A stretch of DNA of 64,000 bases, from assembly GCF_900113615.1 (NCBI RefSeq), contig NZ_FOPZ01000002.1, forward strand, positions 1 through 64,000. The letters run 5' to 3'. The notes beneath the pieces are model-generated. The model was not told the origin of the DNA. It made no database searches and saw only the letters and a program-made list of their open reading frames with translations. Made by a program: the position numbers and the translations under genes. This DNA is from Halorubrum aquaticum. GTDB taxonomy: Archaea > Halobacteriota > Halobacteria > Halobacteriales > Haloferacaceae. Positions 34,612 to 43,916 of the stretch are shown here, piece by piece; positions within the stretch are counted from its first letter, which is position 1; each line of letters begins with the position of its first letter.

Positions 34612-35003
34612 CGAACACCTCCGGTAAGAAGAAGACGGCCGTCGCCCGCGCCACGGTGCGCGACGGCGAGGGCCGCGTTCGAATCAACTCCCAGCCCGTC
34701 GAGCTGGTCGAACCACAGCAGGCGCGCCTCAAGATGCTGGAACCGTTCCGCATCGCCGGCGAGGAGCTGCGCGACGGCGTCGACATCGACGTCGACGTGA
34801 CGGGCGGCGGGTTCAGCGGCCAGGCGGACGCGACGCGGACCGCCATCGCCCGCGGGCTCGTCCAGCACCTCGGCGACGCCGAGCTGCGCGACGCGTACAT
34901 GAGCTTCGACCGCACGCTGCTGGTCAACGACGTGCGCCAGTCCGAACCCAAGAAGTGGGGCGGACCCGGCGCGCGTGCCCGCTACCAGAAGTCCTACCGC
35001 TGA
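34605..35003 (+). CDS. rps9: Small-subunit ribosomal protein S9
   Basis: A 132-residue protein whose C-terminal Lys/Arg tail reaches the P-site tRNA; the end, [11 protein letters not shown], fits the family. [20 protein letters not shown] is the typical start. Coupled to rpl13 by overlap. Confidence 0.97.
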   Translation: MVTNTSGKKKTAVARATVRDGEGRVRINSQPVELVEPQQARLKMLEPFRIAGEELRDGVDIDVDVTGGGFSGQADATRTAIARGLVQHLGDAELRDAYMSFDRTLLVNDVRQSEPKKWGGPGARARYQKSYR

Positions 35004-35010
35004 GGTGATC
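35002..35010 (+). promoter_or_regulatory. Shine-Dalgarno site for rpoN
   Basis: GAGGTGATC matches nine bases of the anti-Shine-Dalgarno complement and lies 5 nt before the rpoN ATG at 35016, overlapping the rps9 stop region. Confidence 0.75.
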
Positions 35011-35015
35011 CAGTC

Positions 35016-35210
35016 ATGATGATCCCCGTCCGGTGTTTCACGTGCGGCAACGTCGTGGGTGAACACTGGGAGGAGTTCAAGGAGCGCGCTCGCGAGGGCG
35101 AGGAGGACCCCGGCGAGGTGCTCGACGACCTCGGCGTGAACCGACACTGCTGTCGGCGCATGCTGGTCAGCCACCGCGACCTCGTCGACGTCGTCTCGCC
35201 GTACCAGTAA
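35016..35210 (+). CDS. rpoN: DNA-directed RNA polymerase subunit N (Rpo10)
   Basis: A 64-residue zinc-binding polymerase subunit (RPB10). The unusual zinc bundle is complete: C7, C10, C44 and C45 in RCFTCGN and RHCCRRML. Two consecutive ATG codons exist; the first is used with the strong ribosome-binding site. Followed 3 bp later by rpoK. Confidence 0.96.
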   Translation: MMIPVRCFTCGNVVGEHWEEFKERAREGEEDPGEVLDDLGVNRHCCRRMLVSHRDLVDVVSPYQ

Positions 35211-35213
35211 CCC

Positions 35214-35396
35214 ATGTCAACACAGAGATACAATCGGTACGAGAAGGCACGGATCCTCGGGGCTCGCGCCCTACAGGTGTCCTACGGGGCACCCGTGCTC
35301 ATCGAGACGGACCAGACGGAGCCGATCCTCGTCGCCGCGGAGGAGTACGACGCGGGCGCGCTCCCGTTCACGGTCCGGAGGGAGGCCGACGCGTGA
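35214..35396 (+). CDS. rpoK: DNA-directed RNA polymerase subunit K (Rpo6)
   Basis: A 60-residue subunit equivalent to eukaryotic RPB6 and bacterial omega, which latches the largest subunit. [21 protein letters not shown] is the universal omega motif. Its TGA stop is inside the GTGA start of the enolase gene. Confidence 0.96.
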   Translation: MSTQRYNRYEKARILGARALQVSYGAPVLIETDQTEPILVAAEEYDAGALPFTVRREADA

Positions 35397-36595
35397 CCCG
35401 GATCACGAACGTGTCGCTGCGCCGAATCCTCGACTCCCGGGGCAACCCGACGGTCGAGGCGGACGTGCTCACCGAGTCCGGTGGCTTCGGCCGCGCGGCC
35501 GCGCCGAGCGGCGCGTCGACCGGCGAGTTCGAAGCGATCGAGCTCCCCGCCGAGGAGTCGATCGCGAAGGCGAGGGAGCGTGCGGTTCCCCGTCTCGAGG
35601 GGCTCTTCGCGGGCGACCAGCGGTCGGTCGACGCCGCGTTGCGCGCGGCGGACGGCACCGACGACTTCTCCGCGATCGGCGCGAACAGCGCGGTCGCGAT
35701 CTCGATGGCGGCGGCGAAGGCCGGCGCGGACGTGCTCGGCGCGCCGCTGTACCAGCACCTCGGCGGCGCGTTCCGCGGCGAGAACTTCCCCGTCCCGCTC
35801 GGCAACGTCGTCGGCGGCGGGGAACACGCCAAGGAGGCGACGCACATCCAGGAGTTCCTCGCCGCGCCGGTCGGCGCGCCGAGCGTCTCCGAGGCCGTCT
35901 TCGCGAACGCCGCGGTCCACGCGGCGGTCGCGGACGTGCTCGACGAGCACGGCGTCCCGGCGGCGAAGGGCGACGAGGGAGCGTGGGCCCCGCCGATCTC
36001 GGACGCCGAGGCGTTCGAGGTCGTCGCGGAGGCCGTCGAGACGGTCGAGGCGGAGGTCGGCTTCGAGATCCGCTTCGGGCTCGACATGGCCGCGGCCGAG
36101 CTGTACGACGACGACCGAGAGGCGTACGTCTACGGCGAGGAGACCAAGTCGACGGACGAACAGATCGAGTACGTCGCGGGCCTCGTCGAGGAGTACGACC
36201 TCGCGTACGTCGAGGACCCCCTCGACGAGAACGACTACGAGGCGTTCGCGGAGCTGACCGACCGGGTCGGCGACCGGACGCTGATCTGCGGCGACGACCT
36301 GTTCGTCACCAACGTCGACCGGCTCCGCGAGGGGATCGACGTCGGCGCCGGAAACAGCATCCTGATCAAGCCGAACCAGATCGGGACGCTCTCGGACGCG
36401 TTCGACGCGGTCGAGCTCGCGACCCGGAACGGAATGGAGAGCGTCATCTCCCACCGCTCGGGCGAGACCGAGGACACGACCATCGCACACCTCGCCGTGG
36501 CGACCGACGCCGCCTACATCAAGACGGGCACGGTCGGCGGCGAGCGAACCGCCAAGCTGAACGAACTGGTCCGCATCGCGGACGACGCGGTATGA
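35393..36595 (+). CDS. eno: Enolase
   Basis: A 400-residue glycolytic/gluconeogenic enzyme that interconverts 2-phosphoglycerate and phosphoenolpyruvate. [27 protein letters not shown], the metal ligand region [23 protein letters not shown] and SHRSGETED are present. The GTG start overlaps rpoK. Its place inside the ribosomal/polymerase string is conserved in archaea. Confidence 0.97.
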   Translation: MTRITNVSLRRILDSRGNPTVEADVLTESGGFGRAAAPSGASTGEFEAIELPAEESIAKARERAVPRLEGLFAGDQRSVDAALRAADGTDDFSAIGANSAVAISMAAAKAGADVLGAPLYQHLGGAFRGENFPVPLGNVVGGGEHAKEATHIQEFLAAPVGAPSVSEAVFANAAVHAAVADVLDEHGVPAAKGDEGAWAPPISDAEAFEVVAEAVETVEAEVGFEIRFGLDMAAAELYDDDREAYVYGEETKSTDEQIEYVAGLVEEYDLAYVEDPLDENDYEAFAELTDRVGDRTLICGDDLFVTNVDRLREGIDVGAGNSILIKPNQIGTLSDAFDAVELATRNGMESVISHRSGETEDTTIAHLAVATDAAYIKTGTVGGERTAKLNELVRIADDAV

Positions 36596-36610
36596 CGGAC
36601 ACCCACACGC

Positions 36611-37459
36611 ATGAGTGAAGACAACGACGCGGTCGAACTCGACGAGGACGCCGAGACCGAGGCGGTCGACGCGGACGTCGAGGAGGAGGCCGACACGACC
36701 GAGGAATCGACCGCAGACGCGGGTGCCGAGGAGGCCTCCGCCGACGCCGAGACTGAGACCGAAGCCGACGCCGAGGCGGCCGCCGAGGAAGCTGCCGCCG
36801 CGGACGACGTGGCGGTCGAGGGCGACGAGGCCGACGAGGAGGCCACGCCGTTCGACGACGACGTCATGCCCGACGACGACGTCGACCTGCTCATCCCCGT
36901 CGAGGACTACCTCTCCGCCGGGGTCCACATCGGGACCCAACAGAAGACGGCCGACATGGAGCGGTTCATCCACCGCGTCCGCGACGACGGGCTCTACGTG
37001 CTCGACGTGAGCGAGACGGACGGCCGGATCCGCACGGCGGCCGACTTCCTCGCGAACTACGACCCCGAGCAGATCCTGGTCACCTCCTCGCGCCAGTACG
37101 GCCGGTTCCCGGCCCAGAAGTTCGCCGACGCGGTCGGCGCTCGCGCGCGGACCGGCCGGTTCATCCCCGGGACGCTCACGAACCCCGATTACGCCGGCTA
37201 CATCGAGCCGGACGTCGTCGTGGTGACCGACCCGATCGGCGACGCGCAGGCCGTCAAGGAGGCCATCACCGTCGGCATCCCCGTGATCGCGATGTGTGAC
37301 TCGAACAACCAGCTGTCGAACGTCGACCTCGTCATCCCGACGAACAACAAGGGTCGACGCGCGCTGTCGGTCGTCTACTGGCTGCTCGCCAACGAGACGC
37401 TCGACCGCCGCGGCGCGGACACCGTCTTCGCCCTCGAGGACTTCGAGGACGAGCTGTAA
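36611..37459 (+). CDS. rps2: Small-subunit ribosomal protein S2
   Basis: A 282-residue protein. The S2 core starts only at about residue 90 ([19 protein letters not shown]) and continues with [20 protein letters not shown] and the [13 protein letters not shown] end. The first ~85 residues are an Ala/Glu/Asp low-complexity extension, characteristic of haloarchaeal S2 and probably disordered. It lies 15 bp downstream of eno. Confidence 0.95.
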   Translation: MSEDNDAVELDEDAETEAVDADVEEEADTTEESTADAGAEEASADAETETEADAEAAAEEAAAADDVAVEGDEADEEATPFDDDVMPDDDVDLLIPVEDYLSAGVHIGTQQKTADMERFIHRVRDDGLYVLDVSETDGRIRTAADFLANYDPEQILVTSSRQYGRFPAQKFADAVGARARTGRFIPGTLTNPDYAGYIEPDVVVVTDPIGDAQAVKEAITVGIPVIAMCDSNNQLSNVDLVIPTNNKGRRALSVVYWLLANETLDRRGADTVFALEDFEDEL

Positions 37460-37532
37460 GCCGGCCGTTCGATTCGAGTTCGACTCGCCTTTTCGTCCGC
37501 CGCCCGATCCCGCCGAGTGACGCCTCCGCCGT

Positions 37533-38096
37533 TCAGTCGTTTCCGGAACCGACCCCGGCGTCCGGCACGTCGTGGGTCCACCGCGACTCGATCTCCCGGT
37601 TGGCCATCACGATCCGGTCGCCGCCGTCCGTGTCGATCCGGGTCTTTCGGAGTTCGATGGCGGCGACGGTGCCGGTCACGCCCTTCGCCTCCACGCGGTA
37701 GCCGGGGTTGAAGTCCGGGTCCTTCAGCAGGTAGATCCCGGCCACGGTGTCCTCGATCATCTCCGAGAGGGCGTAGGAGACGCCGAGCGCGATGAACCCG
37801 ACGGCGGTGCCGAGACTCGCCGCGATATCGCCCATGCCGACGATCTTGAGGAACGTGAGCGCGACGCCGAACCACAGGAACACCGCGATCACGGTGACGA
37901 GGAGGTCGCCGACGAGTTCGCGGTCGTCGACGTACAGTCGCCCGATCGAGGTCCGAACCAGCGCGAGGACGACCCTGACGGTGACGTACGCCAGTCCGAG
38001 GAAGACGAACCCGGACAGCGCCCGGGGGATCGCGGCGAACACGCCGTCGAGGAAGTCGGCGAGCGACCCGGCGAGAAGCGACGGTATCGGCGTCAT
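37533..38096 (-). CDS. Small mechanosensitive-channel (MscS) family protein
   Basis: A 187-residue protein with three hydrophobic helices (about 15-40, 60-85, 95-115) and a beta domain. The pore-helix-like segment GTAVGFIALGVSYALSEMIEDTVAGIYLL and the following VTGTVAAIELRKTRID strand mark the MscS fold. It lacks the large C-terminal cage of classic MscS. Such channels release solutes on osmotic downshock. It is convergent with rps2 and divergent from mvk. Confidence 0.82.
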   Translation of the reverse strand: MTPIPSLLAGSLADFLDGVFAAIPRALSGFVFLGLAYVTVRVVLALVRTSIGRLYVDDRELVGDLLVTVIAVFLWFGVALTFLKIVGMGDIAASLGTAVGFIALGVSYALSEMIEDTVAGIYLLKDPDFNPGYRVEAKGVTGTVAAIELRKTRIDTDGGDRIVMANREIESRWTHDVPDAGVGSGND

Positions 38097-38224
38097 GGGG
38101 CGCACGAGGACGGCCGACGGTGAAAAGGTACGGGAACGGCCGACTCGTCGGCGTCTCCACGGCGTCCCGGTTCGACGACCCGCCAAACGCAATACCTGTA
38201 AACCCGCGGGGAGAGGTGGGTCGT

Positions 38225-39241
38225 ATGACCGTCTGTGAAGCGCCGGGGAAGGTGTACCTCTTCGGCGAACACGCCGTCGTCTACGGCGAGCCCGCCGTTC
38301 CGGCGGCGATAGAGCGCCGGGCTCGGGTGACCGCCGAACCGCGCGAGGACGACCACGTCCGGGTCACCGCCGAGGACCTCTCGCTCGACGGGTTCACCGT
38401 CGAATACACCGGCGGGACCGGCGATCGTCCCGATATCGACGCGCCCGCGCCGCTCGTCGAGGCAGCGATGGGCTACGTCGACGCCGCGGTCCGGCAGGCG
38501 CGTTCCGCGGCCGACACGCCCGACGCCGGCTTCGACATCACCGTCGAAAGCGAGATCCCGCTGGGTGCGGGCCTGGGATCGTCGGCCGCGGTCGTCGTCG
38601 CGGGGATCGACGCCGCGACGCGCGCGCTTGGCGAGCCGCTCGACCGCGCGGAGCTGGCCGACCGCGCCTACCGCGCCGAGTTCGAGGTCCAGGACGGGCA
38701 GGCCTCCCGGGCGGACACGTTCTGCTCGACGATGGGCGGTGCGGTACGGGTCGAGGGCGACGACTGCGAGCCGATCGACGCCCCGAACCTCCCGTTCGTG
38801 ATCGGGTTCGACGGCGGCGCGGGCGACACCGGCGAGCTCGTCGCCGGGGTCCGCGAGCTGCGCGAGGAGTACCGATTCGCCGCCGACACGGTTCGAGCGA
38901 TCGGCGACATCGTCCGCGACGGCGAGGAGCTGTTGGCGGAGGCGGTCCCCGAGGCCGACCCCTCCCGCGAGCTGCTCGAGGAACTAGGGGATCTGATGGA
39001 CTTCAACCACGGCCTGTTGGCCGCGCTCGGCGTCTCGGCGCGCTCGCTCGACGCGATGGTGTGGGCCGCGCGGGACGCCGGGGCACACGGAGCCAAGCTC
39101 ACCGGGGCCGGCGGCGGCGGCTGTATCGTCGCGCTCGACCCCGACGCCGAGACGCCGACCGCGCTCTCGTACACGCAGGGGTGTGAGGAGGCGTTCCGCG
39201 CCGAGCTGGCGACCGAGGGCGTCCGAGTGGTGGAGCCGTGA
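38225..39241 (+). CDS. mvk: Mevalonate kinase
   Basis: A 338-residue GHMP-family kinase of the archaeal mevalonate pathway feeding ether-lipid isoprenoids. APGKVYLFGEHAVVYG (residues 6-21), the ATP-binding PLGAGLGSSAAV and the C-terminal KLTGAGGGGC motifs are intact. The ATG at 38225 is used because the family begins just before APGK. Its stop overlaps the start of ipk. Confidence 0.96.
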   Translation: MTVCEAPGKVYLFGEHAVVYGEPAVPAAIERRARVTAEPREDDHVRVTAEDLSLDGFTVEYTGGTGDRPDIDAPAPLVEAAMGYVDAAVRQARSAADTPDAGFDITVESEIPLGAGLGSSAAVVVAGIDAATRALGEPLDRAELADRAYRAEFEVQDGQASRADTFCSTMGGAVRVEGDDCEPIDAPNLPFVIGFDGGAGDTGELVAGVRELREEYRFAADTVRAIGDIVRDGEELLAEAVPEADPSRELLEELGDLMDFNHGLLAALGVSARSLDAMVWAARDAGAHGAKLTGAGGGGCIVALDPDAETPTALSYTQGCEEAFRAELATEGVRVVEP

Positions 39242-40047
39242 CCGCCGACGATCGCGGCTCGGACGGCGACGGGTCGTCCGCCCCCGCCGCCGACCCGCCC
39301 GTCGTGCTCAAACTCGGCGGGAGCGTGATCACCGAGAAGGACCGGCCCGAGACGGTCGACGACGCGGCGCTCGCGGCCGCCACCGACGCGGTCGCGGCCG
39401 CCCTGGACCACGGTTCGGTCGACCGGCTCGTCGTCGTCCACGGCGGCGGGAGCTTCGGACACCACCACGCCAGCGAACACGGGGTCTCGACGACGGAGGG
39501 AACCCACGACGCCGACGCGGTCATGGACGTTCACGACGCGATGGTGCGGCTCAACCGGGCCGTCCTCTCGTCGCTTCACGACCGGGGCGTACCCGCGGTT
39601 CCGGTTCACCCGCTCTCGCTTTCGGCGCGCCCCGAGGGAACCGGCGGCGACCTCGATCTGCCGCTCTCCTCGACGGCGACGCTGCTCGGGGAGGGGTTCG
39701 TCCCGGTCCTCCACGGCGACGGAGTCGCCACCGCCGGCGAGGGGGTGACGGTCGTCTCCGGCGACGAACTCGTCGTCGAACTCGCCGCGGGGCTCGAAGC
39801 CGATCGGGTCGGCGTCTGCTCGACGGTCCCCGGCGTCCTCGACGCCGAGGGGTCGGTGATCCCCTCGATCGATTCCCTCGAGTCGGTCGCCGAGGCCCTC
39901 GGCGCGAGCGACGCGACCGACGTCTCCGGCGGCATGGCGGCGAAGGTGGAAGAGTTGCTCGCGCTCGACGCGCCGGCGTCGGTCTTCGGTCCGGACGGGT
40001 TGGAGGCGTTCCTCCGCGGGGACGCGCCGGGAACGCGGATCGACTGA
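39238..40047 (+). CDS. ipk: Isopentenyl phosphate kinase
   Basis: A 269-residue amino-acid-kinase-fold enzyme that makes isopentenyl diphosphate in the archaeal mevalonate pathway variant. LKLGGSVITEK and the catalytic-histidine motif HGGGSFGHHHA are diagnostic, as is the later DVSGGMAAKV. GTG start overlapping mvk (GTGA). An extra 20-residue Asp/Ser/Ala start precedes the fold. Confidence 0.95.
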   Translation: MTADDRGSDGDGSSAPAADPPVVLKLGGSVITEKDRPETVDDAALAAATDAVAAALDHGSVDRLVVVHGGGSFGHHHASEHGVSTTEGTHDADAVMDVHDAMVRLNRAVLSSLHDRGVPAVPVHPLSLSARPEGTGGDLDLPLSSTATLLGEGFVPVLHGDGVATAGEGVTVVSGDELVVELAAGLEADRVGVCSTVPGVLDAEGSVIPSIDSLESVAEALGASDATDVSGGMAAKVEELLALDAPASVFGPDGLEAFLRGDAPGTRID

Positions 40048-40065
40048 CTCCCCTCGGTCTCCCGG

Positions 40066-40101
40066 CTCCTTTCAGTCTCCCGACTCCTTTCAGTCTCCCG
40101 A
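40066..40101. repeat. Perfect 18-bp tandem duplication at a gene 3' end
   Basis: Units 40066-40083 and 40084-40101 read CTCCTTTCAGTCTCCCGA. The second contains the stop codon of the response-regulator gene, repeating the pattern seen at 1345-1390. A further degenerate unit starts near 40050. Confidence 0.9.
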
Positions 40102-40857
40102 CTCCGAGATCGGCTCCGCCCCGCGGATGATACACACGTGTCCGCCGTCGGTCGTGTGCGTCAGGACGAGTCGTTCGCGGATCAGCCGATCGTCCTCGTC
40201 GCGGACGGTCGCCTCGCCGGTCCAGTGTCCCTCCTCGGTCACGATCGGGAGGATCTCCTCCGTGAACCGCTCGATCTGGTCGTCGGGATAGAACTGCTCC
40301 CAGTGGCGGCCGACGACCTCCTCGGAGGACCGGCCGTACACCGAGGCGTACGCCTCGTTGGCGAACAGGTACCGCCCGTCGGCACCGAGGATCCCGATCG
40401 GCTCGTTTGCCGCCTCCAGGGCGGCGATGCTCCGTTCGACCTGTCGCATGAGCCGGTGTCTGTCGACCGCGTTCCGGAGTCGGTTGACGAGCACCTCGAA
40501 CTGGTCGCCGCCGCCGCGCTTCTGGAGGTAGTCGGTGACGCCCGCGGAGATCGCCTCGCTCGCGACCTCCTCCGACCCCTTGCCGGTGAACAGCACGAAC
40601 GGGATCTCCGTGTCGTCCTCGCGGACCCGCTCGAGGAAGTCGATCCCCGTGCCATCGGGGAGGTCGTAATCACAGACGACGGCGTCGAAGGACGCCTCGC
40701 GGTACCGTCCTCGGGCCTCGTCGATCGTGGCGACGGGTTCGTGGTCGACGGCCGGCGCGAGCCGGTCGAGATACGTCGCCGTGAGGTCGGCGAAGGCGGC
40801 GTCGTCCTCGACGTGGAGGAGTCGGATCGGCGCGCTCGACTCCGAGCCGTCGTGCAT
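40090..40857 (-). CDS. Response regulator with receiver and PAS domains
   Basis: A 255-residue signalling protein. The receiver domain (about 10-125) has the acidic pocket E17/D18/D19, phospho-acceptor D63 in CDYDLPDGT and the conserved K near TGKGS. A short helical linker leads to a PAS domain (about 140-250) including LFANEAYASVYGRSSEEVVG. There is no kinase or DNA-binding domain, so it may relay to separate partners, as is common in haloarchaea. The ATG at 40855-40857 is preferred over one 21 bp upstream. No histidine kinase is adjacent. Confidence 0.88.
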   Translation of the reverse strand: MHDGSESSAPIRLLHVEDDAAFADLTATYLDRLAPAVDHEPVATIDEARGRYREASFDAVVCDYDLPDGTGIDFLERVREDDTEIPFVLFTGKGSEEVASEAISAGVTDYLQKRGGGDQFEVLVNRLRNAVDRHRLMRQVERSIAALEAANEPIGILGADGRYLFANEAYASVYGRSSEEVVGRHWEQFYPDDQIERFTEEILPIVTEEGHWTGEATVRDEDDRLIRERLVLTHTTDGGHVCIIRGAEPISESGD

Positions 40858-40951
40858 ACCGGAACGGTATCTCGTCATGGCATAAACGCTTCGGGGACCG
40901 ATCCGATCGCCGTACCGAACCCTTATTCGCGCCACTGCCCTCCTCTCGGAC

Positions 40952-41995
40952 ATGAACGAAGCGGACGTCAGGGAGCGGCTGCGGGAGGTCGAAGACCCCG
41001 ACCTCGGGGACGACGTGGTCTCGCTGGGACTGGTGAACGGGATCGACCTCGAGGAGGAGGCCGGGACGGTTCACGTCTCGTTGGCGCTCGGTGCCCCGTT
41101 CTCGCCGCACGAGTCGACGATCGCCGACGGCGTGCGGGCCGCGCTCGCGGACACCGGTCTCGACGTGGAGTTGTCGGCGTCGATCCCCGACGACCTCTCG
41201 ACGGCCGAGCAGGTGTTGCCCGGCGTCGAGAACGTGATCGCGGTCGCCTCCGGGAAGGGGGGCGTCGGGAAGTCGACGGTCGCGGTGAACCTCGCGGCGG
41301 GGCTCTCCGAGCTCGGCGCGCGCGTCGGCCTCTTCGATGCCGACGTGTACGGCCCGAACGTGCCGCGGATGGTCGCCGCCGAGGAACGCCCACAGACGGA
41401 CGGCGAGACGATCGTCCCGCCCGAGCGGTACGGCGTGAAGCTCATGAGCATGGACTTCCTCACCGGCGAGGACGACCCCGTGATCTGGCGCGGGCCGATG
41501 GTCCACAAGATCATCACCCAGCTCGTCGAGGACGTCGAGTGGGGCGAACTCGACTACCTCGTGATGGACCTCCCGCCGGGGACGGGCGACACCCAGCTCA
41601 CGATCCTCCAGACGCTGCCGCTGACGGGAGCGGTGATAGTCACCACGCCACAGGACGTGGCGCTCGACGACGCGGTGAAGGGCCTCCGGATGTTCGGCAA
41701 ACACGACACGAACGTGCTCGGGATCGCGGAGAACATGGCGGGATTCAAGTGTCCGGACTGCGGCGGGTTCCACGAGATATTCGGTTCCGGCGGCGGAAAG
41801 GCGCTGGCGGCCGACCACGACCTGCCGTTCCTCGGCGGGATCCCCCTCGATCCGGCCGTACGGACCGGCGGCGACGACGGCGCGCCGGTCGTGCTCGGGG
41901 AGGGCGACACCGCGGACGCGTTCCGGGTGATCGTCGAGAACGTCGCGAACAACGCCGGCGTCGTGCGCCGTCGCGAGGCCGGCGAGGGACGATGA
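40952..41995 (+). CDS. apbC: Mrp/NBP35-type Fe-S cluster carrier ATPase
   Basis: A 347-residue P-loop protein of the Mrp/ApbC family that binds and transfers Fe-S clusters. The N-terminal ~85 residues form a DUF59/MIP18-like domain; the deviant Walker A GKGGVGKST follows near residue 100; the cluster-binding CxxC is in FKCPDCGG. Starts 94 bp from the divergent response regulator. Its end overlaps the next gene by 4 nt. Confidence 0.93.
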   Translation: MNEADVRERLREVEDPDLGDDVVSLGLVNGIDLEEEAGTVHVSLALGAPFSPHESTIADGVRAALADTGLDVELSASIPDDLSTAEQVLPGVENVIAVASGKGGVGKSTVAVNLAAGLSELGARVGLFDADVYGPNVPRMVAAEERPQTDGETIVPPERYGVKLMSMDFLTGEDDPVIWRGPMVHKIITQLVEDVEWGELDYLVMDLPPGTGDTQLTILQTLPLTGAVIVTTPQDVALDDAVKGLRMFGKHDTNVLGIAENMAGFKCPDCGGFHEIFGSGGGKALAADHDLPFLGGIPLDPAVRTGGDDGAPVVLGEGDTADAFRVIVENVANNAGVVRRREAGEGR

Positions 41996-42348
41996 CCGGC
42001 GAGGACGATCCGAGCGGCGAGGAGGGACGGGGTCTCGGCGACGAGTCCGCCGACTCCGGCGGGGACCCTGCGGACCCGCTCGCGGCCGCCGGCGTCGACC
42101 CGGTCGTGCCGGAGTCGGCGACGGACGCGGCCGCCGAGGAGTTCCCGCCCGACGCCGAGGTTCGGGAGTTCCTTCGCGAGGTCGCCGAGGACGTGCGGGG
42201 CGACAGCTCCGAGAGCAAACAGCTCTCGGCGGTGCTGTACCGGGTGTCGGACCTATACGACTCGGCCGAGTCGACCTCGCCCGAGGAGATCTATCTCAAC
42301 GTCCGCCACATCATGCGGATCAAAGAACGGGGCGGGATCGAACGGTAG
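41992..42348 (+). CDS. Hypothetical protein coupled to Mrp
   Basis: A 118-residue acidic protein. The first 55 residues are Asp/Gly/Ala-rich; the second half is helical (EVREFLREVAEDV, KQLSAVLYRVSDLY) and ends in a conserved-looking IYLNVRHIMRIKE. ATGA overlap with the Mrp gene suggests joint translation and a possible role with it. No family recognised. Confidence 0.7.
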   Translation: MTGEDDPSGEEGRGLGDESADSGGDPADPLAAAGVDPVVPESATDAAAEEFPPDAEVREFLREVAEDVRGDSSESKQLSAVLYRVSDLYDSAESTSPEEIYLNVRHIMRIKERGGIER

Positions 42349-42372
42349 CCGAAGCCGTGGGAGAAAGCCGAA

Positions 42373-42446
42373 AGCCAGGGCAGGGATTTGAACCCCGGAA
42401 GTCTCGATTACAAGTCGAGTGCATGAACCGCCCATGCTCCCCTGGC
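42373..42446 (-). tRNA. tRNA-Thr (anticodon TGT)
   Basis: Acceptor GCCAGGG/CCCTGGC, anticodon arm CTCGA-CTTGTAA-TCGAG, T arm CGGGG-TTCAAAT-CCCTG; discriminator U. It lies 24 bp after the hypothetical gene, in the opposite direction. Confidence 0.95.
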
Positions 42447-42520
42447 GCGGCCGGACGTTCTCGGCGCTGGTATGAGTGCGTGTCGCTTTCGGCGAACGTC
42501 TCGTCCCGGTCGTCGTCGCC

Positions 42521-43057
42521 TCACTCCCCACCGCTCCCGTCGGGCCCCTCCGACTCCTCGCCGACCTCCTTTCGGAGCTCGACTCGATGGAGGTCGTATC
42601 CGTGGTCCGCGTAGAACGACCGCGCCCGTTCGTTGTCCGCGAGCGCCTCCAACGCGACCGCGTCCGCGCCCGCCGCCGCGAGCTCGCGCTCCGCCGCCGC
42701 GAGAAGCGCCGCTCCGATCCCCTCGTTCCGTCGCTCCGGCGACACGAAGAGGTTGCTGACCGTCCCGCGCGTACCGTCGCGCTCGTATCCGTCGCGCTCG
42801 ATCGAGAACGCCACGAAGCCGACGATCGCCTCCTCGTCGGGCCGCTCGTCGGATCCGTTCCCCTCCCGTGCCACGAGCAGTTCACCGGTGACGACGCTCC
42901 GGGCGACCCAGTTCCTGACCGCGGCCCGGTTCGCCGACGCGAGCAGCGTCGAGCCGTGTCGACGCTGGTCGCGGGCGAGCGTCACCCACTGGTCCGTGAC
43001 GGCGTCGACGTCGTCGACGGTCGCCGCGACGACTCGCGGCGTCTCGGGGTTCGACAC
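42521..43057 (-). CDS. GNAT-family N-acetyltransferase
   Basis: A 178-residue acetyl-CoA-dependent acetyltransferase fold. The acetyl-CoA-binding motif A is seen as LFVSPERRNEGIGAALL, followed by ALEALADNERARSFYADHGY, typical of motif B. A GTG start (43055-43057, MSNPETPRVV) is chosen because upstream sequence is low-complexity and out of character. Substrate unknown. Confidence 0.82.
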   Translation of the reverse strand: MSNPETPRVVAATVDDVDAVTDQWVTLARDQRRHGSTLLASANRAAVRNWVARSVVTGELLVAREGNGSDERPDEEAIVGFVAFSIERDGYERDGTRGTVSNLFVSPERRNEGIGAALLAAAERELAAAGADAVALEALADNERARSFYADHGYDLHRVELRKEVGEESEGPDGSGGE

Positions 43058-43143
43058 GGTACGTGATAGCGCCGCGTGGCGGTTGAGCCTGCCGGTCGAT
43101 CGACTCGGCACGTTCGTCGGTGCCGGGGGTCCTCCGAGGCGAC

Positions 43144-43761
43144 TCAGACCTCCCGACAGTTCGGACAGATCGCCTGTCCGTTCGCGTCCGCGAGCTCCGG
43201 TGCGAGCGCCCCGCACACCTCGCAGACGCCCTGCGTCGGAGCACCCGCGGCGTCCGTCGAGGACGCGGTCCGGGCCCGTTCGGACCCGCGCGCCGCGTCG
43301 GCGGCCCCCGATCGAGTCGTCTCGAGGGGCGTCCCGTTCCGGGTGTCTGCGACGACCGCCGGCTCCTCGGAGGGCTCCTCCTCCCGCGTCGCGCCCGCGG
43401 CGAGCGAGTCGCGCGCGGTGACGACCCCGACCGCCTCCCCGTCGGTGGCGACGACGACGCGGTCGACTCCCTCCGCGATCAGTCGCTCCTCGACCGCCCG
43501 GAGCCCGTCGTCGGGCGCGACCGTCGGGAGCCTCGGACGCATCACCGAGCCCACGGTCGCGTCGTCGACGTCGTCCTCGAGGACGGCCGCGAGCGCGTCC
43601 CGGGCGGTGAGTCGACCGACGGCCTCCCCGCCGCGGAGGACGACCAGACAGTCGGTTCCCTCCTCGACCAACAGCGCGGCCGCGTCCGCGAGCGGGTCCG
43701 ACTCGCTGACCCCGAGGAACTCCCGGTGCATCACGTCGCGAACCGTGGTATCTATGCGCAT
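43144..43761 (-). CDS. CBS-pair protein with a C-terminal zinc ribbon
   Basis: A 205-residue protein. Two CBS motifs (about 5-58 and 68-122) form one Bateman module likely to sense an adenosyl ligand. A disordered linker (125-178) leads to a zinc ribbon with CEVCG and CPNC pairs near the end. Such fusions often join energy sensing to nucleic-acid or protein binding; the partner is unknown. Divergent from udk with 155 bp between. Confidence 0.85.
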   Translation of the reverse strand: MRIDTTVRDVMHREFLGVSESDPLADAAALLVEEGTDCLVVLRGGEAVGRLTARDALAAVLEDDVDDATVGSVMRPRLPTVAPDDGLRAVEERLIAEGVDRVVVATDGEAVGVVTARDSLAAGATREEEPSEEPAVVADTRNGTPLETTRSGAADAARGSERARTASSTDAAGAPTQGVCEVCGALAPELADANGQAICPNCREV

Positions 43762-43916
43762 ACTCGCGGATCGGACGGCGAACGGCTAAAAGCTGCCCCC
43801 GATACCGTTATGACGCCTCCGGGCGTAGAACGCGGTTCGGCGGATGACGCCGGGAGAACCCCGAAAACGGCGAGCGGAAAGGGAGGCTTGAAACGCCCCC
43901 GCGTCGGAACGCGGAC

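Noticed and set aside
40952-41995. Mrp as a nitrogenase iron protein or ParA-type partition ATPase
   Set aside because: The DUF59-like N-terminus and the CxxC in CPDCGG fit the Fe-S carrier family.
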